A stretch of 64,000 nt of DNA from Costus lasius (GCA_027563935.2 CM050450.1:6059957-6123956), one strand, 5' to 3'; shown: positions 45,091-57,789, counted from the first letter of the stretch. The notes: generated by a model from the sequence alone, not told the origin. Numbers and translations are program-made.

Positions 45091-46745
45091 TCGTCATCAT
45101 CTTTGCTTTCTTTCTTTTGATTGCCTAACTTCCTTCTTTTTTTAAAAAAAAATTATTTGTATCTTTCTCAATCAATTTATTTCTTTATGAGACTGCCAGC
45201 CAAGATTCAACCCACTTTCCTTTTTTATGGCGTAATTTGATTTCTCTCCTTTTTTTAAGAAAATTTTAATAATCACCCTTATTCAATTTTTTTTTTAATT
45301 TACCATCAATTATGGCAAATTTATTCATTCATCTTTTTGCCTCGATCAACAATCACCTCCAACAATAAACATATAAATATTTGATTAGTGTCAAAATTCT
45401 ATTTGGTTTGCTTATATGTGATTAGATATTAATTTATAGTATTTAATAATAATTAATTAATTTTTATAATATTTAATTAATTTTATATATTTAATGGTAT
45501 TTAATAAATTTTATATTGTTTATTAATATTAATTATATTTTTAAGAGTATTTTATAATATTTATATAATAAGAGTATAAAAATAAAAAGATGGGATGTAT
45601 ATAACAATCTTTTCAACTTTCTTTTTTTTAATTAAACACAAGAACGTAAATCTTCTTACTTTTATTTTTATTTTATTTTCTCTTTCTTCTAAATTTTTTT
45701 TCCTTTTAATTTTCTGTCTTTCCTATTAAACACAGTGTAAAAGATTAGAGCTTTTCGTAAATATATGCAAGTTGGAGGGTCTGCTGATTTACATGTAAAT
45801 TTCGAAGATAACCCGCCAACATAAATATTGAAACCCTTCTCTTACAGGGCACTGCCTTCCCATCTCCCTCATCTCCTTTCGATTTGGTCTCTTCGCCCTT
45901 GATTCCATCGAGAGATCCAAGATTCATACCGTGCCTTCGACAGCAGAAACCAGTTCGTGGGATTTGCAAAGGTAATCTCGTTAGGCTTATCTCAGTTTAC
46001 TCGATCTGATTCTTCCGGACAGTGTCTTCTCCGTATGAGTAATTTAGGGTTCGCAAAGTTAAAAAGATATTTAAATCTGCCGTAATTCTTGAGGTTTACT
46101 TTCGCTTTCTTTAGGGATTGTGATTTATTTGACACCTTCCAGAATCGTCGAGGATTTAAACGTCAGCTGTCCCGTTTGATTGTCGTGATTTTTAATCTTC
46201 AGTTGATATACTACTATTGTGTCACTAGAGGATATTTGATGCGCTACTATAATTAACTATGTTCTATATTGCTACTTTTATATAAAGCATATGGGAACGT
46301 AGTCTTATTGTTTGACATAATTCATGGATCCACATTTGACTAGATATGTTCATTAACTGGGAACTTAGTTCTTGGTTTGTAATCAACTAATTTGTTGTAT
46401 TTATTTTTTTTTGTTTTTATTGAACTTCAATCTCTGTTTGTAGAACATTTTCAAGATCACAACAAAGATCTAGTTGGAAAATTACGGGAAAAGAATAAAA
46501 AAAAAGGGATCAAGTTGGGAGAATGAACTATCAGAGATAGACTCGAGCAACTTTGCTTTTTTTTCGTATGGCCTTTGTCTTAGTGTAATCTTGATCATAA
46601 TGGTAAGGAAGTGGTTACATTTGTACAAATATTTCGCTTGCGCTCGCACACTTCAACATAGACAAGCAGTTCTAGTTGGCTGAGTTTAGTGTGCTTTATG
46701 TGGCCAGGGCGAAAAAAGTTGTCATTATTCATGCACGTACACACC
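45091..46745 (+). other. AT-rich DNA and a possible transcript leader
   Basis: 45100-45740 is AT-rich without genes. 45840-45972 is GC-richer and ends TTTGCAAAG|GTAATC, like a first exon with a splice donor. A possible further exon near 46474-46683 encodes a short frame with a hydrophobic segment (YGLCLSVILIIMVRKW). No family recognised. Confidence 0.3.
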
Positions 46746-46750
46746 CCTAA

Positions 46751-48155
46751 TGTTAGGCCCTGGGCTCCCGGTTCAGCCTAGGAGGGGTGGCCCAGGCCAA
46801 GCCCAAAGGCACACGGCGGAGTCAACAAAAGAAACGAAATTCGGATTTCGAATTTCGAAACGAAATCGGAAGCGGACGTTGTCAATGCATGCGAAACGGA
46901 TGCTGCGAAAGCGGCGCGGCGACGGCAACATCTTCGCGAGCTCCAGATGACGTGCGACGCTCGGACGACGACGCCAAAGGACGTGGGCGGCTTCAAGGCG
47001 AGATGTCTTCGGACGCGGACGACGCACGCGGCGTCGTCTTCTTCGGGCGACCGAGTCGTGCGGATGGAGGAGTCGAGCGGCTCGGCAGGCAGAGACCGAG
47101 ATTCGCGAGCGAGAGGCGGCGGACGAGGTCGCTGGCCTCGTCTTCATCAGCCGTCTCCTTCAGCAGCGGACGCGAAGGCGGCGCGGCAGAGTCGTCTTCA
47201 CCAGCGGAAGACGCGGTCGCGGAGACGGATTGAAGGCGGTTTCCTCTCTTTAAAAGGAGCAGACGGGCGATCGAGCAGGGACCTTCGGCGAGATCATCAA
47301 GCGCGAGGGGCGAGCGACGGAAAGCTTGGAGCGGAAGCGTGAGAGAGGAAAGGCTGAGTGAACCTGTAACGAGCGAACGGCGAGATTCCCGTTCCGAGAG
47401 GTTTCCCGGCGCCAGAGGGCGACGACGAGAGGAACCAGCGGGAAAGGGGTGGGCGACGGAGGTCGCCTGGAAGGAGTTTTGTAGCTTCAACGGGTTAGAA
47501 TAAAGCTTTCTCCTTCACGCATCTCTTCCCCTGTTTCTGGATTCGGCGATTCCTCTGTACGTTCGCAGCGACGATTTCCGGCGGCGGGTGGTTGCCGGGC
47601 GGCGACGGGAGACCCGGACGACGTGCAGGCGGCGCAGCGACCTTTCCGGCGAGCTCGCGAGCACAGCGTCGTTCGGCCGACGAAGACGACGACGCAGACG
47701 GCGTCGTAAACTTCGCGTGGTGAAGACGACGAGCGAACGCTTCGAGGCGTTCGATTCGAGACGCCGACGTCAGCAAAGCCACGCGTGACGGAGGCAGTTC
47801 AATTTCGGCAAAATCACAAATTCGAAACGAGGACGCGTTCAGTCGGTGACGTCAGCGATCAAGCGGCTGACGTAAGCAGAAGCAATTTCGGGTCAAAATC
47901 AGGGTTGACCAGTGAGGTATTTTGATTTAGGGTTTCCCGATCTTTTCCGGTCTTCTCGAATTAGGGTTAAGGTTTTCCAATCCTTTCCGTGCGAATTGTA
48001 ATTTGGGAAAAAAGTTGAGCGGGGAACTAGGGTTTTGAATTTGGGGACGAGATTCCGTCCGAAAATCCTAGCGCGATCACGTTCTGGTGTTCCGCCGGAC
48101 GGCTCTAAGAAGCAGATAAGTTCTGTTTTTAGATCGTTCCGATCGGGGCGTGACA
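46751..48155 (+). mobile_element. Solo LTR (1405 bp) with CCTAA target duplication
   Basis: Starts TGTTAGGCCCTGGG and ends CGATCGGGGCGTGACA, flanked by CCTAA at 46746-46750 and 48156-48160. Ends and 3' part (CGTGCGAATTGTAATTTGGG, GTTCTGGTGTTCCGCCGGA) are related to the LTRs at 48161 and 50106, but the GC-rich middle is quite different, so it is another subfamily. Contains TGACGTCAGC motifs. Confidence 0.8.
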
Positions 48156-49496
48156 CCTAATGTCAGGCCCGGGTTCATCCGGTTCAGCCCAAAGCCTTTG
48201 GGCCTGATCCAAATCCAAGCCCATGAGGAGAAGCCCGGTCAACTAAGAGGGTTGACCAAGCAAATCACGCAGCAACGCAGACGCGTGCGAGGCTTTCGGA
48301 AGACGTGCGCGTGCGAACGCGTCTTCACGCGCGAGCCACGCGAGCTCGCCACCGCGTGCGACGGAAGCGGACGCGAGCGGCGCGGGTGGCGTCGAGCAGA
48401 GGAGTTGGAGGCGGCATTCTCGGTCGCGGACGACCGCGTCGACGCATCCGGATGGCAAAGGAAGCGTGCGGCGCGACGGAAGGGCCGGACGTACGCGAGG
48501 GACGCGGAGCTGGAGACGAAGTCGCCGAACGAAGCGGACGCGCGAGGAAAACTCGGACGCGGCTTCCTTCACGATAAAGCCTCGACGAGGCGGACGAAGC
48601 AGCGGGCGCGAGGGCGTCACCACACAGAGAGCGCCGGGGGCGACTCCACCGGCGACGGCGAGGCGCCGTCGCCCTTCCAGAGCTGGGCTCTGATGCCGCC
48701 AAGGGGCGAAGGTCGGCGCGGCGGTGTCGACGAGAGAAGGAAGGAAAAACAGAGCTTGTAACCGGCGATGACCGGCGAGGGAGGGATGGGGGCACCGGCG
48801 ACGGTGGTCGTCGGCGTTTAGAGGAGTTTTGTAACGTTTTAATGGGAATAAAACGAAGCTTTCCCTCTTCCATCTTCCTTCCCCCGTTTCGGCGTTTCCG
48901 GCGATAGTTCCAGCAGCAGGCGGCTGCTAGGTCGTCCGCGACGAGGCGAGACGCAGGCGGCGTCCTCCCCTTGTCGTCGGTCTTCTCCGGCGTCGGCTCG
49001 AACGCAGGCGGCGTTCGAGCGTTGCGAACGGTCGCGGCGTCGCGAGGTTGAAGACGACTCGCGCTTCGAGGCGAGTCAACGCAGCGGCGAGAGTCAACGA
49101 TCGATTTCGCGTTCGAAATCGATTTCGACGGCTGACGTCAGGCGGACGTCAGCGTGCAAATTCGGCCCGGCGGAAGCGATTTCGGACGGCTGACGCGAGC
49201 TTACGTCAGCGACGGTAATTTACGCGCGGCGGCGAAAAATCGAGGGCTGACGTCACGCTGACGCCAGCAAGGACATGATTTTGACTTTGGTCAAAATCAG
49301 AAGAGGTAAATTAAATTGGGGTTAGGGTTTTCTCCGTGCGAATTGTATTTTAGGGAGAAAAATTATTCGGGGAGATTAGGGTTTCTAATTTCGGGTCGGA
49401 AACCCTAGGGTGAGTTGCGTTCTGGTATTCCGCCGGATTGCTCTGAGACAGCGGATAAGTGCTGTTTTCAGGCCGATCCGACCGGGGCGTGACAAC

Positions 49497-49512
49497 AGGT
49501 ATCAGAGGCTAC
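49497..49512 (+). other. Primer binding site of the non-autonomous element
   Basis: AGGTATCAGAGGCTAC two bases after the 5' LTR resembles the initiator tRNA-Met site TGGTATCAGAGC. Confidence 0.7.
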
Positions 49513-49599
49513 AATGATCCAGCAAGGTGAATCAGAAGGATCCGAGAGGCAACACCATTACCACCGGCGACAAGGAGTGTCGTTCTTCCAGGGCAGGGG

Positions 49600-49925
49600 T
49601 CCTGATGCCAACACCAGGGAGTGTTGATGCCAATGTCTAAGGGCATTGATGCCGATGTCAGGGACGTCGATGCCGATATCAGGGGATATCGAAGGAGACT
49701 CTATAAGAGCTCAGTGATTGCAAGATCACTTCCCGGAGCAGGGGCTCTGATGCCAATGCATAGCATTGATGCCAACACTAAGGCGTGTTGATGCCAACCC
49801 CAGGGGGCGTTGATGCCAACACCAGGGCGTGTTGATGCCAATGCATAGCATTGATGCCAACACCAGGGGGCGTTGATGCCGGCGCCAGGGGCGTCGATGC
49901 CGGTGTCAGGGACATCGAGGTTCAA
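49600..49925. repeat. Internal short repeats: TTGATGCCAACACCAGGGGCG
   Basis: More than ten imperfect ~22-30 bp units of (T/C)GATGCC(A/G)A(C/T)(A/G)(C/T)CAGGG fill most of the internal domain of the element. Confidence 0.85.
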
Positions 49926-50091
49926 CTGAGTTCAGCAAATATGGTGAAGCAAGATTATCCTTGACAAATTTGTTGATGCAGGTTGCTATAAGCATGGTGC
50001 AGCAAACACTCATCATCAGAGGAGGAAGGACTTTGAACATTGGAGGGCCAGTGTTCAACTTGCATGGAACATCGAGGGCGATGTTCAAATC

Positions 50092-50105
50092 AGGTGGGGG
50101 AGAAT
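50092..50105 (+). other. Polypurine tract
   Basis: AGGTGGGGGAGAAT directly before the 3' LTR, the usual plus-strand priming site. Confidence 0.75.
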
Positions 50106-51445
50106 TGTCAGGCCCGGGTTCATCCGGTTCAGCCCAAAGCCTTTGGGCCTGATCCAAATCCAAGCCCATGAGGAGAAGCCCGGTCAACTAAGAGGGTTGA
50201 CCAAGCAAATCACGCAGCAACGCAGACGCGTGCGAGGCTTTCGGAAGACGTGCGCGTGCGAACGCGTCTTCACGCGCGAGCCACGCGAGCTCGCCACCGC
50301 GTGCGACGGAAGCGGACGCGAGCGGCGCGGGCGGCGTCGAGCAGAGGAGTTGGAGGCGGCATTCTCGGTCGCGGACGACCGCGTCGACGCATCCGGATGG
50401 CAAAGGAAGCGTGCGGCGCGACGGAAGGGCCGAACGTACGCGAGGGACGCGGAGCTGGAGACGAAGTCGCCGAACGAAGCGGACGCGCGAGGAAAACTCG
50501 GACGCGGCTTCCTTCACGATAAAGCCTCGACGAGGCGGACGAAGCAGCGGGCGCGAGGGCGTCACCACACAGAGAGCGCCGGGGGCGACTCCACCGGCGA
50601 CGGCGAGGCGCCGTCGCCCTTCCAGAGCTGGGCTCTGATGCCGCCAAGGGGCGAAGGTCGGCGCGGCGGGTGTCGACGAGAGAAGGAAGGAAAAACAGAG
50701 CTTGTAACCGGCGATGACCGGCGAGGGAGGGATGGGGGCACCGGCGACGGTGGTCGTCGGCGTTTAGAGGAGTTTTGTAACGTTTTAATGGGAATAAAAC
50801 GAAGCTTTCCCTCTTCCATCTTCCTTCCCCCGTTTCGGCGTTTCCGGCGATAGTTCCAGCAGCAGGCGGCTGCTAGGTCGTCGGCGACGAGGCGAGACGC
50901 AGGCGGCGTCCTCCCCTTGTCGTCGGTCTTCTCCGGCGTCGGCTCGAACGCAGGCGGCGTTCGAGCGTTGCGAACGGTCGCGGCGTCGCGAGGTTGAAGA
51001 CGACTCGCGCTTCGAGGCGAGTCAACGCAGCGGCGAGAGTCAACGATCGATTTCGCGTTCGAAATCGATTTCGACGGCTGACGTCAGGCGGACGTCAGCG
51101 TGCAAATTCGGCCCGGCGGAAGCGATTTCGGACGGCTGACGCGAGCTTACGTCAGCGACGGTAATTTACGCGCGGCGGCGAAAAATCGAGGGCTGACGTC
51201 ACGCTGACGCCAGCAAGGACATGATTTTGACTTTGGTCAAAATCAGAAGAGGTAAATTAAATTGGGGTTAGGGTTTTCTCCGTGCGAATTGTATTTTAGG
51301 GAGAAAAATTATTCGGGGAGATTAGGGTTTCTAATTTCGGGTCGGAAACCCTAGGGTGAGTTGCGTTCTGGTATTCCGCCGGATTGCTCTGAGACAGCGG
51401 ATAAGTGCTGTTTTCAGGCCGATCCGACCGGGGCGTGACACCTAA

Positions 51446-54400
51446 GGTGCTAATTGGCCTTGGTTATTCTGATCTGTCTATTGCCGCTGCCTTTTCTATC
51501 AGTAGTAGAAAATAGGACAAGCATAAAGATACATTTTGTTGCCCAATCAGGGTCATATCTGATGTCATCCTACAATGCACTTTTCCTTGTTTCACTCGTA
51601 TATAGCAAGCGGCAAGTGCATGAATTCCAAACACAAATTTTGTTTCAAGGATATACCCAAACAGTGTTACGTAGCGTCTCTCAAGATCCTGGGCTACATC
51701 GTGACCATTACAAGGGAGGGCGTAGTCTTAAAAATATTTAATTGTTGGTAGAGCCACATCTGTCATCTACGAATTTCTCGGTTGCTAGTTAGCAATTGAT
51801 GAGCAGAAACAGTTCGACTGCAATTATACTTTTTTGTTCTTGTTTCATTGACCTTCTCGTTTTCACCCTGTAAATTATCTCTCTTCCTTTCCGCTACGTT
51901 TGTACTTCCATCAACCATATATCTCCTTAATTTGATAGAAAAGAGGAACCTAAACAAGGTATTATCAAGAGAATAGTGGGGTTTTATAAGTAAACATGGC
52001 ACATATCCACAAACTGGGAAGCCTTTGAAGTCCAGACGCACCAATAGGCAATTCCATGGGAAATTTGAGATACCAGTGAGCTGGCAGTCTTTTTAAGCGT
52101 CTGTAACTCTTTGAAATTATGTTTTCACTGTAAACAGGTGCTCTACATGGTTCCTAAGCAATAAATGATTATAAACATTTATCACTTCAGTGCTTAATTC
52201 AGTTTCTAAAGCTATGGGACCAGACAAGATTAATCTAATTAGGAAGATATGTAGACACATTGAGAGTAGATTTTTTGAGTTCTTCATTTATGAATAACTG
52301 TTGATTGTATTAGTTACTTTCCTTTTAGCCGCAGATAAAACAATACACGTCCTTTGAACCATATTTGCTTTGCTATTTTCTTTCCTTGCAATATATATTC
52401 GAATTGCACAATAACTTGTCTAATTATAGAAGACAACATACATAATGCACTGTACATTTGAACTGCACAGCATAGTCCCCATCGACAATGAGCTCAGAGT
52501 TGCCAGATCTCAACGCTGAATATGAATTTAAGGTATTTAGATTAGTTTTTGGATTCTTGATCTTGCTATTATTTTTATGTTTACAAATTTTGTTGATTTG
52601 TCAGGAGGTACATCTGCTGCATTTTCTGACTTGTGTTACTCTAATCCCAATTGTTGCTGTTTAGATTGCTGATTGTATCTCCTTGCTGCTCAAGTTTTGG
52701 CTTACCTTGGTTAAATCTTTTCCTGATTTTCTGCACTGAAATTGTTCTCTGGATTTCCTATTCTCGAAATTTGGGTTTTTCAATCACACAAACTGTTTGG
52801 AATCTTGTCCAGTTCTGTTTGCTGAAATTCCTCACACTGTAGCTTACCGTTTTTGCTGTTTCTGAACTCTGGACTAAACGCATTTGGTTTTCTGAAATCC
52901 TATTCGTTAAAGCTCTGCTGCATTTCTGATTTATGCTTCTAACATTACCAACTTATTGGATCCGTTTCCAAACCTAGTATTGAACCTATTGCTGCATCCA
53001 TACGTCTTCACTACTGCTATAGATTGAGTTCATATGCTGCACCTTGTTGAACATCTGCTAAGCATGCCCACCATCCAATCAACCCATATACTAGTATCAC
53101 ATATACCAAGGTTGTTCCTTATCCACCAAGGTAACCTGGGACTCAATTATGAGATTGAGTCATATCAATCTCTATGGACATTATTATGTTATCCAATACT
53201 TCAACGCAAGCATAGTGATCAACATGATAACAACAATTACCTTTATTCAATGAATGAATATGATATAGTGCATTTGGTCTTTAGGGGATACACACTAATA
53301 ATAACAACACACAAATGCTAGCAAAGGGTATAAAACGCAAGAGTCTCGACGGACTCATTGTAATCGGAACTTGGTTTTCCCTTGCTCAATCACATTGCCC
53401 TAGTTTATTTTGATAGAACTAGTTTAGATGCTTAGACATTTTGTTAACAAGTGAATTTGGAGTTTTAACTTCCCCCTTGATTTACTTGTATTGTACCGAC
53501 TTTGGACTCTTAATATTTTAACTACCCATGCATGTATGGGTGTGTTGCAATGAGTTCCGTGTAAGCTCATAGCATTGTACTTGCCTACATATCAACCATT
53601 GGACTTGTGAAGAATGGGAAGGTCGGTGCTTCTATTCCTAAGGGCTGCAAGTTGAGCTTAATTATCGTATTTCATAATTTATATTTTTAGTTATAGTTTA
53701 GTTTAATTTAAATTTATTTGCATGCTTAATTTTATTTTTTTATATTATGAAATATAAAAAAAACTATTTTTGAAATTTGCTTATCTACATGATGGGGTAT
53801 TCAAGCATGTGACCCGTCCTGCATCACTCTTCAACCATACTCTAGTGGTGCAAGAACTCTCTCTTCTTCAAGGATCTACACCCAAGCGCATCATCAACAA
53901 GACACATCAAACCGAGCCCCTCTAAACCTTGTTTGGATTTTTATTTGGATTTGCTAATTGTTTGATGACATTTAACTCTTGGATCTTATTTGTGTAGGAT
54001 GCACAAGCCTTGAAAGAAAAAGATGGGACATGGATCTCACTCCAAACAATCGCTAAAGCCGCTAATCTAAACACTAATTGATTTCTATCTCTTGATTTCA
54101 TGATTACTAACTTCTTGTTCCCTCTCGTAGGCACTTGGCGCATCTTGCTGGATCCATGGATAGCCGACCCATGCTCATGTCTTCTTTCATCCACGATATG
54201 GCGCATTCAACGTAGTACATAGATGAGCTTGAAGTAGTATTCAAATCTTAGAGTAGATTAGTTAATCTTATTAGAAAAATAAATTTGGAGGCTTAACCTC
54301 TCCTCTTAATTCTCATTGCATGACAAAAGCTCTTTTATTATGCATTGTAATAATTGATGCCCATGCATGTATAGGTTTGATAGATGATGTGTTTGTAAGC

Positions 54401-55885
54401 TCATTGCCCTTCTAGTTTTACCCCCATCAAACAATGAACTGCTAAACCACTCAGTCTGAATAGTTCCAAATTTTGATAATCGATAATAAATATATTCAGT
54501 TGAAAATATTTAGAATTAAAATTTAATATTAGTTACATTCAACACAAATGCATGTTATTGCACTACCTATTAGTTAATTTGGGAAATATATGAATGACAT
54601 TATAATAAGAAACAGACCAATTAAAATATATATTAGTAAAATATGTGCTAATAAAGTGTGAATCGATAAATTTCAAATCATTAAAATATGAATTTTTAAA
54701 TTTGAAATAAAAATTTATAATTTATTAAATTTAAATTATATATTATTTGATTAATTAATTATATTTAAAATTTAAATTTAGTAATATTTAAGTATCTAAT
54801 CTAAAAAAAGAAAAATAAATTTATAAATTAAAAATATATATTGGAATAAGATGGAAACAATTTAAATTTATTTTTTTTTATGAAATTACTACATAAAAAT
54901 AAAATGTCAGATTCAATTATTATAATTTTGAATTAATAAAATTAGAGTGGTTAACGAAGATTTGCAAAGGAATTAAGTAAAATGTAAAATTATTAAATAA
55001 TCGAAAATAGAAATGTAGACATTTTAAATTAATAAATTTAATAAGTTAAAAATATGTGATATATGAATTATTGAATTATATAAGAAGGAAATATGTAAAT
55101 TTTCAAGTTTGAAAGTTTTACAAATTTAATAATTTACATGTGTTTGTGTCGTAATTTTTTTTTTTTTTTTGAGGGGGGAGGGATTTTGGCCTTATTTATG
55201 ATTTATTTTAATAATAATTTTTAATATTGAAATTTTAATCGATGGAATAGAAATATAATTCAAAATTGTATAATTATTGTCCGCAGATGAAGATCCTAAT
55301 ATTTTGTGATGTAATAAAATTTTCATTCTTGTGAGAATGATTGTGGTTGATTAGACATGCTAGAACACTAAGTAGACGTGTTGGACTTGCCTTATTAAAA
55401 AGTTGTTTTATAAAAGGAATGTAGAACATTACGTATTGCCAGATCAGTTTTTCTTTTATTTTTTTATAAAAAGAAGACTTGAGATTGATTTCTCAGTCAA
55501 AAAGTCGTTTTCAAAAACATTTTTTTTTAACAAAAACATTTAATATTGCGTACTGCGACAACAGTTGTTAGGACACGGACAATGCGTATAATTAATTATG
55601 ATACATTGGAGACAAGACGTAAAGCACAAACTCCCAAAAAAGCCGACTGCAATTCTCGATCAGTGCCAGACTTTTCTTCACTAATTGAACTCCAGTTTTC
55701 CATTATAATTATACTGCTCATGAATATATGTGATGCGAATATTAACATCTTCAAGTTTGCATAGTCTATGAATAATGATCACAAACGACAAATAGAAAAG
55801 CAAACAATTCATACAGACATTGAGCTTCTGATGATACCAAATTATATCAATGGCATGGTACTAATTACTATTGAGTCTACAATTA
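51446..55885. other. Gene-poor region
   Basis: No supported gene. Two diverged direct repeats of ~130 bp share CCCATGCATGTAT and GTAAGCTCAT plus a preceding TTTGGAG...TTAAC (53450-53590 and 54285-54420); they could be worn LTR ends or a local duplication. 54480-55300 is extremely AT-rich. A short frame at 52489 (MSSELPDLNAEYEFK before a GT) is exon-like but isolated. Confidence 0.4.
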
Positions 55886-55891
55886 ATTAGT

Positions 55892-56332
55892 TTAAAACAA
55901 CAATAGCACCAACATTCCTAGTCCGCCGACGGCCAACCTGCATCTGTCATACCCACTCCGGCGTGTTCCCGAGAGCAGGAAATCTGTATCCATCGGATAC
56001 ACGTAGCCCGGCGAGTTACATTTATAGCACGGTGACGATGGCGTCGGCGGTGGCTTATAACATGAATAGCACGGCGGCGATGGCGGTGGAGGGCATAACG
56101 GTGGTGGAGGCGGTGATGGAGGTGGAGGAGGAGGCGGGCTCGGCGTGCCGCACGACGGCTCGCACTTTATCTCCAGGCCTCGCTCCGATCGTGACTCAGC
56201 AGCGTCTGCGATACTAGGATGATGGTTGCCAATTACAGCCATGCGCTGACCTGAGACCAAAACCAGCATGAAGAAGAGCAGCGCGCATATCATCATCCAT
56301 TTCAGACATCGGTCTCGTCGAATTGTCGTCAT
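55892..56332 (-). CDS. Proline-rich, cell-wall-type secreted protein
   Basis: A 146-residue single-exon frame. ATG 56332 is used because the longer frame begins with GTG at 56350. The basic N-terminus followed by WMMICALLFFMLVLVSG is a signal peptide. After CEPSCGTP comes a run of prolines (SPPPPP and PPPSPPPPP units, extensin-like hydroxylation sites), then paired CYSCYKPPP and CYKCNSPG segments and PGYVYPMDTDFLLSG. The last ~15 residues (LAVGGLGMLVLLLF) are hydrophobic with no charged end, which would suit a GPI-anchor signal. Belongs to small plant hydroxyproline-rich glycoproteins; probably a cell-wall or surface protein. The upstream region holds a CT microsatellite and a 52 bp tandem duplication. 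Confidence 0.75.
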   Translation of the reverse strand: MTTIRRDRCLKWMMICALLFFMLVLVSGQRMAVIGNHHPSIADAAESRSERGLEIKCEPSCGTPSPPPPPPPSPPPPPLCPPPPSPPCYSCYKPPPTPSSPCYKCNSPGYVYPMDTDFLLSGTRRSGYDRCRLAVGGLGMLVLLLF

Positions 56333-56385
56333 CTCCAAATTAATTGCCACAAGGATGGGAATTCAGATCAGTATTGCCTTCTTCG

Positions 56386-56507
56386 CCTCTCTCTCTCTCT
56401 CTCTCTTGTGGCTATAGCAATCTTAATCTCTCCTACTGCTTGTTGACTTACAAAGTCTTGTGGCTATAGCAATCTTAATCTCTCCTACTGCTTGTTGACT
56501 TACAAAG
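56386..56507. repeat. (CT)n tract and perfect 52 bp tandem duplication
   Basis: (CT)~10 at 56386-56406 in the leader of the proline-rich gene, followed by two identical copies (56404-56455 and 56456-56507) of a block including TGTGGCTATAGCAATCTTAA and TGCTTGTTGACTTACAAAG. No difference between copies, so recent. Confidence 0.92.
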
Positions 56508-57780
56508 TCGTTTCAAGGGAGTGGTGGTCTTCAGCACTCCCATTGGGTTTACTGAATGCATTAAAATAAAGAGAGGATGTAGACCTTTCAACAACCTGCA
56601 AGTGTGAGGATGAAGCAAACCCCCTACAGCTTGCTTCTTCGTTTCTTTTTTTATAGAGAAAGGAAACACAACAACCGCCATCAATCTCCTATTAAATTCC
56701 CCCTACTGCTTGCATGTATTATTGTTCCTAGCTTACTATTTTATTTATAGTTTATATATTATTTTGATTATGTTTCCTGATTAGTTTTATTTAATTGAAC
56801 ATTGTTTTAATTAAATGAGATTTTTTTTGTTAATTTGAAGCAAAACATGTCCACATATCCAAGCAATGTTTGTTTCATCTTCATCACCGTGTCTTAAGTT
56901 AGGGAAAATTATTCTTTAGTTTTTAACTCTCACTCACTAAAAATATATATCTTACATATTTTTTTAATGAATACATTACATGTTTGTTTGTATGTGAATG
57001 TTCAAGTAGGCAATGTGAATTAGCCTAATAAAAATAGGATCATATGTGAAGACAATAAGAAAATGATTTTCTAGTATAGTAATATAGACTATACCAAACA
57101 TATGAGTAAAGCTGAGCATTATTATTTACTGATACCGAATTTATTTATAAAAATATTAATTTTTTTATATCAAAATTTTAAAAACTAAAACCAAATCGAA
57201 TTTCATAAAAATCAAAATCTTATCAAACCAAATTTAATAAATCATCCAAAATACAATGTGACATTTACAACACTATAATTCAATCCATCCACGTAGCATA
57301 TATTTCAATCCATCCACATAGCATATAGAACTCAATGTCATTTCTATCAACATGCAGTCTACACTGAAAGTCTGAAATTTGAATCGCAATCACCAATAAG
57401 ATATCATCAAATAGCTGTAGTTTACAATTCATTAATTCATCAATTGTCCCAATCCCATAAACTAAAAGTACAACAAATAAGTTAATCATTAGTAGTCACT
57501 TATATTTTATAATTATAAAATTAAAAAGAAACATATAAGCATATTAATTGAATTGATTTTACACTATAGTAGTGAACATTGAATCTACAATTCTAGCTTT
57601 GAACTCCTAGTTAATGTTATATGTTTGAAAATTCTGAAAAAAAAAAATAAAGTTTAGCTAAAGGCAAAAGGCAAAAGGCTCAAAAAAATGGAAACAAAAA
57701 TTAAAACTTTTAACAAAGTTTAGCAAAAGGTTCAAAACAATAAGTTTACCTTATGCTTTCAATTGTTTCTTCAATATTAA
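56508..57780. other. Intergenic AT-rich DNA
   Basis: Contains the promoter side of the proline-rich gene. Short direct repeats such as TTCAATCCATCCAC(G/A)TAGCATATA occur twice at 57281-57326. No gene supported. Confidence 0.5.
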
Positions 57781-57789
57781 TTTGATACA

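Larger units (their letters stand above)
48161..51440 (+). mobile_element. Non-autonomous LTR retrotransposon, complete and young
   Basis: Two LTRs, 48161-49494 (1334 bp) and 50106-51440 (1335 bp), both TGTCAGGCCCGGG...GACCGGGGCGTGACA, differ at about four places by eye. CCTAA lies on both sides (48156-48160, 51441-51445). The internal region is only ~611 bp, with no gag or pol. It must be mobilised by proteins from another element. Very high GC and CpG content in the LTRs produces long spurious reading frames on both strands. Confidence 0.92.

Noticed and set aside
47495..48870. Long Arg/Ala-rich reading frames on both strands in the GC-rich LTRs, repeated at 50143-50853
   Set aside because: They arise from GC-rich, CpG-dense LTR sequence, occur on both strands at once and are duplicated only because the LTR is duplicated. 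No domain or signal.
55546..55764. 72-codon plus-strand frame
   Set aside because: AT-rich, no family features, no leader or codon bias; chance frame.
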